A DNA stretch of 64,000 nt from Streptomyces sp. TG1A-8 (GCF_030499535.1 NZ_JASTLB010000001.1:4960001-5024000); one strand, 5' to 3'; counted from the stretch's first letter, positions 43,396 to 51,115 are shown. Notes: generated by a model not told the origin, from the letters alone. Numbers and translations: made by a program.

Positions 43396-44835
43396 ATGAC
43401 CACCATGCTGGAAGCCGCCGACACCGCGCCCCCGTCAGCCCGCCGTGCGACACCGCCCGCCTGGCTGGTGGTCGCGCTGGCCTGCGCCGGGCAGTTCCTG
43501 GTCGTCCTCGACGTGTCCGTGGTCAACGTGGCCCTGCCGTCGATGCGCGCCGATCTCGCCCTGACCCCGTCCGGCCTGCAGTGGGTGGTGAACGCCTACG
43601 CCATCGCCTTCGCCGGGTTCATGCTGCTCGGCGGCCGTGCGGGCGACCTCTACGGCCGCAAGCGGATGTTCCTGGTCGGGCTCGGCCTGTTCACCCTGGC
43701 CTCGCTCGGCGGCGGACTGGCCCGGGAGGGCTGGGAGCTGCTGCTGGCGCGGGCCGTGCAGGGACTGGGCGCGGCGGTGCTGGCGCCCGCGACGCTGACC
43801 CTGCTGACGGCGGCCGTGCCGGAGGGGCCGGCCCGGGCGCGGGCGATAGCCACCTGGTCCGCGGTGGGCGCAGGCGGCGGGGCCGCGGGCGGCCTGGTCG
43901 GCGGGGTGCTGGTCGACGCGCTGTCCTGGCGGTGGGTGCTGCTGATCAACGTGCCGGTGGGCGCGGTGGTGCTGGCCGGTTCCGCGCGCCGGCTGGTGGA
44001 GAGCCGCGCCGGGGACCGGCGGCGCCTGGACCTGCCGGGCGCGCTGCTGGTGACGGCGGGCCTGGCGACGCTCGCCTACGGCATCGTGCAGACGGAGGCG
44101 CGGGGGTGGACGGCCGCGGCCACGCTGGTGCCGCTGTGCGCCGGGCCGGCCCTGATCGGCCTCTTCCTGCTGGTGCAGGCGCGCACGGCGGCGCCGCTGA
44201 TGCCGCTGGGCCTGCTGCGCAGGCGCGCGGTGGCGTCGGCCAACGCGGCCATGTTCGTCTCCGGCTCGGCGATGTTCTGCATGTGGTACTTCATGACGCT
44301 CTACGCCCAGAACGCGCTCGGCTACGGGCCGCTGGACGCCGGCCTCGCCCTGGTGCCCAGCTCGCTCGCCGTGCTGGCGGGCTCCAAGGCCGCCCCGCGC
44401 CTGATGCGCGCGGCCGGGGCGCGCACGGTGGCGACGGCCGGCACGCTGGTGGCCGCGGCCGGCTTCGGCTGGCAGTCGACGATGAGCGCGCACGGCGCGT
44501 ACGTCACCGGGATCATGCTCCCGGGCGTGCTGATGATGCTGGGTGCGGGGCTGGCCGGCACCCCGCTGGCCTCGCTGGCCACGTCCGGCGCGGCACCGGG
44601 GGAGGCCGGGCTGGTCTCGGGACTCATCAACACCTCGCGCACGATGGGTGGTTCGCTCGGGCTCGCCGTCATGTCCACCGTCGCGGCGGCCGGCACGGGC
44701 AGCGCTACCGGCGCCGAGGCGCTGACGCGGGGCTACGCGCTCGCCTTCCGCGCGAGCGCGGCGCTGCTGTTCGGCGGGGCGGTGCTCATGGCGGCGTGGC
44801 TGCCGCGGAGGAGGCCGCCGGCCGCCGCCGCGTGA
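43396..44835 (+). CDS. MFS multidrug exporter (DHA2 type)
   Basis: A 479-residue transporter with about 14 hydrophobic helices. Typical motifs are V-L-D-V-S-V-V-N-V-A-L-P in helix 1, G-G-R-A-G-D-L-Y-G-R-K-R in the first loop, and G-L-G-A-A-V-L-A-P-A-T-L-T in helix 5 (motif C). Drug/H+ antiport at the plasma membrane is the probable function. It is divergent from the other MFS gene but not obviously its paralogue; the C-terminal beta domain is absent here. Confidence 0.9.
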   Translation: MTTMLEAADTAPPSARRATPPAWLVVALACAGQFLVVLDVSVVNVALPSMRADLALTPSGLQWVVNAYAIAFAGFMLLGGRAGDLYGRKRMFLVGLGLFTLASLGGGLAREGWELLLARAVQGLGAAVLAPATLTLLTAAVPEGPARARAIATWSAVGAGGGAAGGLVGGVLVDALSWRWVLLINVPVGAVVLAGSARRLVESRAGDRRRLDLPGALLVTAGLATLAYGIVQTEARGWTAAATLVPLCAGPALIGLFLLVQARTAAPLMPLGLLRRRAVASANAAMFVSGSAMFCMWYFMTLYAQNALGYGPLDAGLALVPSSLAVLAGSKAAPRLMRAAGARTVATAGTLVAAAGFGWQSTMSAHGAYVTGIMLPGVLMMLGAGLAGTPLASLATSGAAPGEAGLVSGLINTSRTMGGSLGLAVMSTVAAAGTGSATGAEALTRGYALAFRASAALLFGGAVLMAAWLPRRRPPAAAA

Positions 44836-44938
44836 GGCGGCGGGGGGCGGGGCCCGCGGGGCGGGGACGCGACGCCGGTCCCGGCGCACCCGGCGGGGTG
44901 GCGGCCGGCGGGGTGGCGGGGGCCGGGCGGGAGCCCGC

Positions 44939-45550
44939 TCACAGCCATCCCTGCTGCCGGGCCTCCCGTACCGCCTCCGCCCGGTTGCGGGTCCCCGTCT
45001 TGCCGATCGCCGCGGAGAGGTAGTTGCGGACGGTGGATTCGGACAGGTGGAGCCGCGCGGCGACGTCGGCGACCGTCGCCCCGTCCGCCGACGCCTTCAG
45101 CACCTCGCACTCACGGCCCGTCAGCGGGCTCGGCCCGGCGCTGAGCGCCGCCGCGGCCAGCGCCGGGTCGACCACGGTCTCGCCGGCCAGCACGCGCCGC
45201 ACCGCCGCGGCCAGTTCCTCCACCGGCCCGTCCTTGACCAGGAAGCCGGCCGCTCCCGCCTCCATGGCCCGGCGCAGGTACCCGGGCCGGCCGAAGGTGG
45301 TCAGGATCAGCACCCGGCAGTCCGGCGCCCGCTCCCGCAGCCGCGCCGCCGCGTCCAGGCCGCTGGTGCCCGGGAGTTCGATGTCCAGCAGGGCCACGTC
45401 CGGCCGGTGCACGAGCACGGCGTCCACGATCGCGTCGCCGTCCGGGACCTGGGCGACCACCTCGATGTCATCCTCCATGCCCAGCAGCAGGGCGAGGGCC
45501 CCGCGCATCATGCCCTGGTCCTCGGCGAGCAGGACTCGGATGTCGTTCAC
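44939..45550 (-). CDS. NarL/LuxR-family response regulator
   Basis: A 203-residue regulator. The receiver domain has A-E-D-Q near residue 10, the phosphoacceptor Asp56 in L-L-D-I-E-L-P-G, and Lys106 in F-L-V-K-D. The LuxR-type HTH spans about 143-200 (L-T-G-R-E-C-E-V-L ... L-S-E-S-T-V-R-N-Y-L). It is the type usually encoded beside a DesK-like HisKA_3 kinase in an ABC-transporter operon. A kinase and ABC genes of that type are found on the same strand, but 8.2 kb away at 53765-56680. The intervening DNA is the secreted-protein block. Confidence 0.92.
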   Translation of the reverse strand: MNDIRVLLAEDQGMMRGALALLLGMEDDIEVVAQVPDGDAIVDAVLVHRPDVALLDIELPGTSGLDAAARLRERAPDCRVLILTTFGRPGYLRRAMEAGAAGFLVKDGPVEELAAAVRRVLAGETVVDPALAAAALSAGPSPLTGRECEVLKASADGATVADVAARLHLSESTVRNYLSAAIGKTGTRNRAEAVREARQQGWL

Positions 45551-45937
45551 GGCCCCAGCCTAAGGGCTGCCCCGCGGGTCCCGGACACCCCGAACGGCGT
45601 CCGCCCGGGCCCCGTTCGCGCAGGTGTCGCGGGCCGGTTGCGGGACGACTCCCGCGGCCTCGTGCATGACCGGCGGGGGACGCCGAGGACTGCGGGGGAC
45701 GCCGAGGACTTCGGTGCGGCTCGCCGTCCACGTCCGCGCGCCGGCCCCGGGCCCGTGGTCCGCCGGGGGCGGGCCGGTGACGGCTCGGGCGGTGCCGCCC
45801 ACGCACTCACCGGCCCGCCCCCGCTTCGCCGTTCGAGGCGTCACACGTCCCGCTGAAAAGGCGGCGACACAGAAGCCGCCGCTGGCGCGCGGTCCTCCGT
45901 CGATGAAGCTGGTGTCTTCTGCGAAGGAGACGCCATC
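45551..45937. other. 387-bp divergent control region between the response regulator and the condensation enzyme
   Basis: No supported gene. It contains a near-exact 18-bp direct repeat (GGGGGACGCCGAGGACT, near 45675-45711), the long inverted repeat at 45765-45822, and the leader of the condensation-domain gene. This is the left edge of the block that separates the response regulator from its probable kinase. Confidence 0.6.
45765..45822. repeat. Inverted repeat with nested hairpin
   Basis: Perfect 16-base arms (45765-45780 and 45807-45822) enclose a loop that itself holds GGGCGG-TG-CCGCCC. It could be a terminator-like or boundary structure at the left edge of the secreted-protein block. Confidence 0.7.
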
Positions 45938-47350
45938 GTGCGAATTTCTGACATTCAGCGCTGTGAAGTCCGGCCCGGGCGACTCATCGAGTGGACGGTC
46001 AGTCCGGCGACCGTCGCGGCCGCAGCGGTGCTGCCGCCGGATCCGCGACCGCCGGCATACATCCAGGAGTCGCACATCAGGACGGCGCGGTCGGTGCGTG
46101 AGGACGGGATGTTCGTGCCGACCTGGCTGGGCACGGCGTTCGACCTGCCGGGCCGGGCCGATCCCGATGCGCTGGAGCGGGCGTTGCGCGGCTGGACGCT
46201 GCGGCACGAGACGCTGCGCAGCGGCTTCCGGTGGGCCGGCGACGACATGCACCGGTTCACGCTCGACGAGGACGACGTGTCGCTGCACCGGGAGGTGGTC
46301 GGTGACTTCGCCGATGCGGAGGTGCTGGTCCGGTACCTGCAGGACCGATTCGACGCCGCGGCGAACGCGCTCGGCTGGCCGAACCTCATCTACGCGGCGG
46401 TCGTCCGCGACGACTCCGTCAGTGTGTACATGGTCTTCGACCACAGCAACGTCGACGCCTACTCCCTCCAGCGCATCCCGGAGGAGATCCGCGAACTGTA
46501 CACGGCGGGCACCGGCGCCCGGCCCGTCACCGGTGGGTCCGTGGGGAGTTACGTCGACTTCTGCGAGCAGGAGCGGGCCAACGCGGACGGCATCGACGAC
46601 ACGCACGCGATCGTCGCCCGCTGGCGGGAGTTCATCGGCCGGTGCGACGGGAGGCTTCCGGAGTTCCCCGTCGACCTCGGTCTGCGGCCCGGTTGCGCCC
46701 TGCCCGCCCAGAAGCTGGTGTGCGAGCCGCTCGTCGACGCGGACGCCGCCGCCGCGTTCGAGGCGCACTGCCGCCCCTACGGCGGCAGCCTGGTGGGCAT
46801 CCTGGCGGCGACCAGTCTCGTCGTCCACGAGCTCGGCGGGCAGCCGGTCTACCGCACGGTCGTGCCGCTGCACACCCGGCTGAAGTCCGCGTGGTCGGAC
46901 TCCGTGGGCTGGTACGTCGGCGGTGCGCCGATCGAGGTGCCCGCGACGCGGGACTTCGACAGCGCGCTCGCCACGGTCCGCGCCGAACTGCGGGCCAACC
47001 AGGCACTGGCGCGCATCCCGCTGGCCCGTGTACTGCGCCTGCTCGGCGCCGACTTCCGTCCGACCTCGCCCGACATGTACTCGATCGTCTCCTACGTGGA
47101 CGCCCGCGGTGTTCCCGGCTCGGCCCGCTGGACGGAGAGGAAGGCGTACGGATTGATCCGGGTGTCGTACGGCGACCAGGTGTGCGCCTGGGTCAACCGG
47201 CTGCACGAGGGACTGTGGTTCGCCTGCCGCCACCCGGACACCGACATCGCCCGCAGGAACGTGCGGCGGTACGTCGAGGGACTGCGGGATCTGATCGTCT
47301 CCACGCCCGCCCGCGGTCGCCTCCACGTCGCGGAGCCGGCGCTGTCCTGA
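45938..47350 (+). CDS. Stand-alone condensation-domain (NRPS C/PapA-like) acyltransferase
   Basis: A 470-residue protein from GTG 45938 (GAAGGAG upstream). The fold is that of NRPS condensation domains and Pap acyltransferases: R-H-E-T-L-R-S-G-F near residues 89-97, the catalytic H-S-N-V-D at 169-173 (an HxxxD motif lacking the usual Gly), and V-P-L-H-T-R and G-W-Y-V-G-G near 312-330. No adenylation, carrier or thioesterase domain is nearby. It probably joins an acyl donor to a small acceptor, e.g. to make a lipid ester or amide. It opens the secreted-protein block. Confidence 0.8.
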   Translation: MRISDIQRCEVRPGRLIEWTVSPATVAAAAVLPPDPRPPAYIQESHIRTARSVREDGMFVPTWLGTAFDLPGRADPDALERALRGWTLRHETLRSGFRWAGDDMHRFTLDEDDVSLHREVVGDFADAEVLVRYLQDRFDAAANALGWPNLIYAAVVRDDSVSVYMVFDHSNVDAYSLQRIPEEIRELYTAGTGARPVTGGSVGSYVDFCEQERANADGIDDTHAIVARWREFIGRCDGRLPEFPVDLGLRPGCALPAQKLVCEPLVDADAAAAFEAHCRPYGGSLVGILAATSLVVHELGGQPVYRTVVPLHTRLKSAWSDSVGWYVGGAPIEVPATRDFDSALATVRAELRANQALARIPLARVLRLLGADFRPTSPDMYSIVSYVDARGVPGSARWTERKAYGLIRVSYGDQVCAWVNRLHEGLWFACRHPDTDIARRNVRRYVEGLRDLIVSTPARGRLHVAEPALS

Positions 47351-47609
47351 AACAACCTTCGTGCGTCGCAACCGGGTTGGTGCCGACGCGACAGCACCCG
47401 GCACCGGTCCGTTTGACGCGACGGCACGCGCGGGACGGCAACCCGTCCCCGCTCACGGCCGGTTGGCGTCAACCCGGTGACCGTGCGGCGGTATGTCCCC
47501 ATCGTGATACGTCCGTCCCATGTGAACACCCCCTTACGGCTACTGCTAGTATCTGTGCCATCACGCTCGGCGATGGGCGTCGATTCACCAGTAGAGAACT
47601 GAGGGTTCC

Positions 47610-47849
47610 ATGCGCAAGCTTCAGCAGGTCGTGATCGCAGCAATGGCGGCCGGCGGACTGGCCGCCATCGGTGCCGGCACCGCCGCCGCCGACACCCCCG
47701 GCGGGCAGCAGGTGTCCGACCTCTACCGCCCCTACCAGGAGTGCAGCCCGCAGACCGTGTCCGAGAACGACGTGCCGCTCGGTGTGCTCGGTCTGGCGGG
47801 CACCCTGGACACCACCTGCGGCCAGTACAACACCGCCTTCACGGGCTGA
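47610..47849 (+). CDS. Small secreted protein, family A (Pro-Tyr-Gln-Glu-Cys motif)
   Basis: A 79-residue exported protein. Signal peptide: M-R-K-L-Q-Q-V, then an Ala/Gly-rich core ending T-A-A-A-D. The mature part of about 50 residues reads D-L-Y-R-P-Y-Q-E-C-S-P-Q-T ... N-D-V-P-L-G-V-L-G-L ... C-G-Q-Y-N, with two Cys likely to be disulfide-bonded. The C-x(n)-D-V-P-x-x-V-L-G-L-x(n)-C pattern faintly recalls rodlin surface proteins, but length and repeats differ. The same C-terminal domain occurs in the gene at 51170. A TAGTAT -10-like element lies 57 bases upstream. Function unknown; extracellular or cell-surface location likely. Confidence 0.8.
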   Translation: MRKLQQVVIAAMAAGGLAAIGAGTAAADTPGGQQVSDLYRPYQECSPQTVSENDVPLGVLGLAGTLDTTCGQYNTAFTG

Positions 47850-48005
47850 GTTCGGCGCCACCGTGCGCGACGCCCGGCCCGGGACCCTTCGGGACCGACC
47901 CCCAAGGGTCCCGCTCCTCCGGCCGGACGCCCGAGTGCCGGAGGCGGAGCCCGGCGCGGCCGGTGGTCCGGTGCCCGGACATCCCTGCAAAGGAAGAACC
48001 ATCAC

Positions 48006-48293
48006 ATGTTCAACAGGAAGAAGATCGCGGCCGTTTCGGCGCTCGTCGGCGGCCTCGCCGCGGTCGGCGCCGGCGTCACGCAGGCGTACGCCGCGGCAGG
48101 ACCGGGAACCTGCACGCGCGACCTCGAGGGCAATGTCACCTGCGCCCAGCGGATCGAGGGTGAGGTCCCCGAGGGCGGCGTGGTTCCCCACCAGGAGACC
48201 TGCCGGCCGGTGCGGCCCGCGACGTTGCCCGCCTCCCTGGGCGGCGGGACGACGCGGTTCGGGCCCAGGGTGACCTGTTCCTCCACGGCGTAG
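48006..48293 (+). CDS. Small secreted protein, family C
   Basis: A 95-residue exported protein. M-F-N-R-K-K-I-A-A-V-S-A-L-V-G-G-L-A-A begins a signal peptide ending Q-A-Y-A-A. The mature part carries four Cys in pairs (G-T-C-T-R-D ... V-T-C-A-Q-R; E-T-C-R-P ... V-T-C-S-S). The signal sequence and the Cys-pair layout match the protein at 49257, and both genes share a TGCAAAGGAA leader just before the start. Unknown function. Confidence 0.78.
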   Translation: MFNRKKIAAVSALVGGLAAVGAGVTQAYAAAGPGTCTRDLEGNVTCAQRIEGEVPEGGVVPHQETCRPVRPATLPASLGGGTTRFGPRVTCSSTA

Positions 48294-48500
48294 GCGGCGC
48301 CCGGCGGGGCTGACGACGGGCGGGGGCCACGGGGTGCGCCGTACCGGGCGCCGGGGACCGGAGCGTCACGGGGTCGAGATGGCGGGAGCGGACTGCGCGA
48401 CATGGGGGTGCAGATCCACAAACGCTACACGGCGTATGTGTAAGCTCACACCCAGTAGTCAAGCCGGGCTGCTCTGCCCGGGTGAGAAAGGGTCAAACCC

Positions 48501-48944
48501 ATGCGTAAGTTTCAGCGTGCCGCAGTCGTAGCGGCAGCGGTTGCGGGGCTGTCCGTCCTCGGCGCCGGAGTCGGTTTCGCCAACGGCAACGACGGAGCGG
48601 TTCCGCAGGTCACCGCCGTGGCCAACTCCTCGGCCAACGCCGTCGCCTTCGGGGGTAGTTACTACGCCCAGCCCGAGGTCGAGTTCGAGGGCCAGCCGCA
48701 GGTCCAGTCCGAGGGCCAGCCGGAGGGCCAGCCGGAGGGCCAGCCGGAGGGCCGGTCCGAGGGTCAGCCGGAGGGTCAGCCGGAGGGCCGGTCCGAGGGT
48801 CAGCCGGAGGGTCAGCCGGAGGGCCGGCCCGAGGGTCAGCCGGAGGTCCAGTCCGAAGGCCAGCCGCAGGCCCAGCCGGAGGAGCAGAAGAACGCCGAGC
48901 CCGAGCAGGGTCACGGCCCGCACCAGTACGGCGAAGGTGAGTGA
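48501..48944 (+). CDS. Secreted Glu-Gly-Gln-Pro repeat protein
   Basis: A 147-residue exported protein. The signal peptide (M-R-K-F-Q-R-A-A-V-V, Ala/Val core, G-V-G-F-A-N) is followed by a short Ser/Asn/Ala-rich stretch (N-S-S-A-N-A-V-A-F-G-G). About 60 residues of tetrapeptide repeats follow (E-G-Q-P, with E-G-R-S, E-G-R-P and Q-V-Q-S variants), encoded by near-identical 12-bp units. The tail is His/Glu-rich. It is acidic and probably disordered, so it may be a cell-surface or matrix component. The rigid DNA repeat implies length variation between strains. Confidence 0.8.
   Translation: MRKFQRAAVVAAAVAGLSVLGAGVGFANGNDGAVPQVTAVANSSANAVAFGGSYYAQPEVEFEGQPQVQSEGQPEGQPEGQPEGRSEGQPEGQPEGRSEGQPEGQPEGRPEGQPEVQSEGQPQAQPEEQKNAEPEQGHGPHQYGEGE
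48687..48870 (+). repeat. 12-bp coding tandem repeats (Glu-Gly-Gln-Pro units)
   Basis: About fifteen head-to-tail 12-bp units of the GAGGGCCAGCCG type. A higher-order 36-bp period (E-G-R-S-E-G-Q-P-E-G-Q-P) repeats between roughly 48757 and 48840. The units lie inside the gene at 48501. They are in frame and not separated by spacers, so this is not CRISPR. Confidence 0.9.
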
Positions 48945-49256
48945 AGGCGTACCGAGGGCTGATCCTTCCGGCGCCGGCACGGGCGCATCGTCCTTCTTCA
49001 CGAGCCTGATGCGCATCGCGCGAACCCAGCGTTTCGGTCCCGCGCCGAATCGTTCGGCGCAACGGTGTGCCGAGTGACACCCGGTGGCGGAGGCAGCCCG
49101 GACGCGCGGCCCAGAGGGCGCGCGTCCGGGCTGCGGCCGTCCCGCCCCCGGGTGCGGCCTCCAGGTACAGAATGCTCTGTTTCGACCTTCTCGGCCCGGG
49201 CGCACGCCGGTCAGCGGCACAGGCGTCCGGGCCACTGTTGCAAAGGAATGCAGCAC
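48945..49256. other. 312-bp intergenic region in the secreted-protein block
   Basis: No supported gene. It holds the 49093-49134 hairpin and the leader of the 49257 gene (GTTGCAAAGGAATGCAGCAC before the ATG). The leader shares TGCAAAGGAA with the other family C gene at 48006. Confidence 0.6.
49093..49134. terminator. Hairpin terminator within the secreted-protein block
   Basis: Perfect 16-base arms (49093-49108 and 49119-49134) and a 10-base loop, between the repeat-protein gene and the family C gene at 49257. Confidence 0.7.
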
Positions 49257-49601
49257 ATGTTCAGTCCGCAGAAGATGGCCGCCGTATCGGGGCTCGTCGG
49301 AAGTCTCGCCGCGCTCTGCCTCGGCGCCGGACACGCGTACGCAGACGGACCGTCGGGCGACTGCAGGATCACCGCGCAGGGCGACACCGTCTGCGTGCGC
49401 AAGAACGAGACCCACACCGACAAGGACGGCACGCACGTCGTCGAGCAGGTGCAGGACTGCTCGACGGGCGAACGGCCACACGTGGTGTACCCGGAGGACC
49501 GGCTGGTGGGCGATGGGTCCACGAGCGTCGGGCCGGTCGTGGACTGCTCCAACACCACGAAGCTGCCCAAGGGCTTCAAGAAACCGCACGTCGCGTCCTG
49601 A
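49257..49601 (+). CDS. Small secreted protein, family C
   Basis: A 114-residue exported protein. M-F-S-P-Q-K-M-A-A-V-S-G-L-V-G-S-L-A-A opens a signal peptide ending G-H-A-Y-A. The mature part has G-D-C-R-I-T-A-Q-G-D-T-V-C, then a charged middle (K-N-E-T-H-T-D-K-D-G-T-H) and V-Q-D-C-S-T ... V-V-D-C-S-N. The signal and the Cys pairing match the 48006 protein, which is shorter. ATG 49257 has AAAGGAA nine bases upstream. Unknown function. Confidence 0.8.
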   Translation: MFSPQKMAAVSGLVGSLAALCLGAGHAYADGPSGDCRITAQGDTVCVRKNETHTDKDGTHVVEQVQDCSTGERPHVVYPEDRLVGDGSTSVGPVVDCSNTTKLPKGFKKPHVAS

Positions 49602-49614
49602 GGACCACCACACG

Positions 49615-49644
49615 TGCCGGGCCGGGATCGATCCCGGCCCGGCA
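49615..49644. terminator. Bidirectional terminator, perfect 30-base palindrome
   Basis: Fifteen-base arms meet without a loop base. It lies 14 bases after the stop of the 49257 gene and faces the convergent tandem gene array that ends at 49733. Confidence 0.75.
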
Positions 49645-49683
49645 TTTCGGTTTTCCCGGGGCGGCCCACCGGCGAAACGACAA

Positions 49684-49720
49684 TTCCCGGTGCCCCGGCC
49701 GACGGCCGGGGCACCGGGAA
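49684..49720. terminator. Terminator of the 49733 gene
   Basis: Seventeen-base arms (49684-49700 and 49704-49720) with a 3-base loop, 13 bases beyond the minus-strand stop at 49733. Confidence 0.8.
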
Positions 49721-49732
49721 GGGGAATGCGTC

Positions 49733-50008
49733 TCAGCCGCCGAAGCTGTTGTTGCAGCCCATGGTCGAGCCGATGTCGGTGGTCTGGGCGCCCGGGTTGC
49801 CCTCGCCGTTCAGCGCGTTGCCCAGCACGCCGTTGAGCACGCCGACCTCGCCCAGGATGTCGAGGTTCAGGTCGTGCGACTTGCAGGTGGTGCTCTGTCG
49901 GACGTCGAAGCCGTCCTTGCCCTGGTCGGCGTGGGCGGTGCCGGCGCCCAGGAGCCCGAGGCTGCCGAAGGCGGCGAGGAGGACGGCGGCCGTGCGGATC
50001 TTGCGCAT
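49733..50008 (-). CDS. Small secreted protein, family B (copy 1)
   Basis: A 91-residue exported protein. ATG 50008 has GGAGATGAC directly upstream. Signal peptide: M-R-K-I-R-T, Ala/Leu core, G-T-A-H-A. The mature part (about 65 residues) has T-T-C-K-S-H-D-L-N-L-D-I-L-G-E-V-G, then V-L-N-G ... G-E-G-N-P-G-A-Q-T-T-D, and M-G-C-N-N. The two Cys, 42 residues apart, are conserved in all four family members here. It is almost identical to the next copy. Not a chaplin: the chaplin Gly/Asn/Val repeat is absent. Unknown function; surface location likely. Confidence 0.82.
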   Translation of the reverse strand: MRKIRTAAVLLAAFGSLGLLGAGTAHADQGKDGFDVRQSTTCKSHDLNLDILGEVGVLNGVLGNALNGEGNPGAQTTDIGSTMGCNNSFGG

Positions 50009-50141
50009 GTCATCTCCGGTGAAGTGAGGGGGACGCGATCTGTGGATGATCGGCATCTGTGCGGTCGGGAGGACCGGGGGCCTGCCCGGAGGAATCCGGC
50101 CGCGTGCCGGACCACCGCTGCCGACAGGCCCGCCGGGGTGG

Positions 50142-50176
50142 GCGCACGGCCCCGGCCCGATGCCGGGACCGTGCGC
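50142..50176. terminator. Terminator of family B copy 2
   Basis: Fifteen-base arms with one G-T pair and a 5-base loop CCGAT, 29 bases past the minus-strand stop at 50206. Confidence 0.75.
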
Positions 50177-50205
50177 GCGTGCGGCGTCCGAACGCCGCCG
50201 GGACC

Positions 50206-50478
50206 TCAGAAGGCGCTGTTGTTGCAGCCCATGGTCGAGCCGATGTCGGTGGCCTGGGCGCCCGGGTTGCCCTCGCCGTTCAGCAGGTTGCCGCCCAGGC
50301 CGTTGAGCACGCCGACCTCGCCCAGGATGTCGAGGTTCAGGTCGTGCGACGTACAGGTGGAGCTCTGCCGGATGTCGAAGCCGTCCTTGCCCTGGTCGGC
50401 GTGGGCGGTGCCGGCGCCCAGGAGCCCGAGGCTGCCGAAGGCGGCGAGGAGGACGGCGGCCGTGCGGATCTTGCGCAT
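50206..50478 (-). CDS. Small secreted protein, family B (copy 2)
   Basis: A 90-residue exported protein from ATG 50478, with the same GGAGATGAC ribosome site. The signal peptide is identical to copy 1. The mature part differs at few positions (S-T-C-T-S-H-D-L-N-L-D, L-G-G-N-L-L-N-G-E-G, and a C-terminus ending N-N-S-A-F). It carries its own terminator, so each copy is a separate transcription unit with the same leader. It will probably be expressed under the same conditions as copy 1. Confidence 0.82.
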   Translation of the reverse strand: MRKIRTAAVLLAAFGSLGLLGAGTAHADQGKDGFDIRQSSTCTSHDLNLDILGEVGVLNGLGGNLLNGEGNPGAQATDIGSTMGCNNSAF

Positions 50479-50610
50479 GTCATCTCCGGTGAAGTGAGGG
50501 GGACGCGATCTGTGGATGATCGGCATCTGTGCGGTCGGGAGGACCGGGGGCCTGCCCGGAGGAATCCGGCTGCGCGCCGGACCCTCGCTGCCCGGCAGGT
50601 CCGCTGGAAC

Positions 50611-50649
50611 GCGCGAATGGTCCCGGCCCGATGCCGGGACCATTCGCGC
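50611..50649. terminator. Terminator of family B copy 3
   Basis: Perfect 17-base arms around the loop CCGAT, 28 bases past the stop at 50678. Core and loop match the copy 2 terminator, so the terminators are part of the duplicated unit. Confidence 0.8.
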
Positions 50650-50677
50650 GTGCGGCGTTCGAGCGCCTGACAGAGCC

Positions 50678-50962
50678 TTAGAAGGCGCTGTTGTTGCAGC
50701 CCATGGTCGAGCCGATGTCGGTGGCCTGGGCGCCCGGGTTGCCCTCGCCGTTCAGCGCGTTGCCCAGCAGGCCGTTGAGCACGCCGACCTCGCCCAGGAC
50801 GTCGAGGTTCAGGTCGTGGGACTTGCAGGTGGAGCTCTGCTTGATGCTGAACTTGTCGCCGTGGTCGCCGCCGCCCATGCCCTGGGCCTGGGCCGTACCG
50901 CCCACGAGGCCGATGCTGCCGAGGGCAGCGACCAGGACGGCAACGTTGCGAAGCTTGCGCAT
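50678..50962 (-). CDS. Small secreted protein, family B (copy 3)
   Basis: A 94-residue exported protein from ATG 50962 (GGAGATGAC upstream). The signal peptide (M-R-K-L-R-N-V-A-V-L-V-A-A-L-G) and the residues after it (A-Q-G-M-G-G-G-D-H-G-D-K-F) differ from copies 1 and 2. From S-T-C-K-S-H-D-L-N-L-D-V-L-G-E-V-G to M-G-C-N-N-S-A-F it is nearly the same. The strong conservation of the mature core against a divergent signal suggests selection on the secreted domain. Confidence 0.82.
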   Translation of the reverse strand: MRKLRNVAVLVAALGSIGLVGGTAQAQGMGGGDHGDKFSIKQSSTCKSHDLNLDVLGEVGVLNGLLGNALNGEGNPGAQATDIGSTMGCNNSAF

Positions 50963-51027
50963 GTCATCTCCGGTGAAGTGAGGAGGACGATCCTTGGTGG
51001 ATCGACCGCTTACAGTTACGGGAGATT

Positions 51028-51048
51028 AGTGCCGAATGTCCCGGCACT
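51028..51048. promoter_or_regulatory. Inverted repeat upstream of family B copy 3
   Basis: AGTGCCG and CGGCACT flank seven bases. The site lies 66-86 bases upstream of the ATG at 50962, in a region that would hold its promoter. It is a candidate operator or transcript hairpin. Confidence 0.35.
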
Positions 51049-51115
51049 CTGGGTGACGCGCCGATTACCGATCACGTCGCGGAACCGTCACCCGAAAGCC
51101 GTAACGCCCGTGGAC

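Larger units (their letters stand above)
49735..50677. repeat. Recent tandem duplication (two ~470-bp units)
   Basis: The unit containing the copy 1 gene plus its leader (about 49735-50205) is repeated as copy 2 plus its leader (about 50206-50677). The leaders share over 80 consecutive identical bases, from the ATG through GGAGGAATCCGGC, and the coding parts differ at few positions. The third copy (50678-50962) is older: its leader and signal peptide have diverged. Confidence 0.88.

Noticed and set aside
45560..45930. Minus-strand frame opposite the condensation gene leader
   Set aside because: A stretch reads like protein (G-G-P-R-A-S-G-G-F-C), but it runs on as the antisense of the condensation gene and lacks a start and codon support.
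48687..48870. CRISPR-like repeat array
   Set aside because: Units are 12 bp, contiguous and in frame inside an exported protein gene. There are no spacers and no cas genes. The same holds for the 16-, 10- and 9-bp repeats at 25851, 34071 and 57760.
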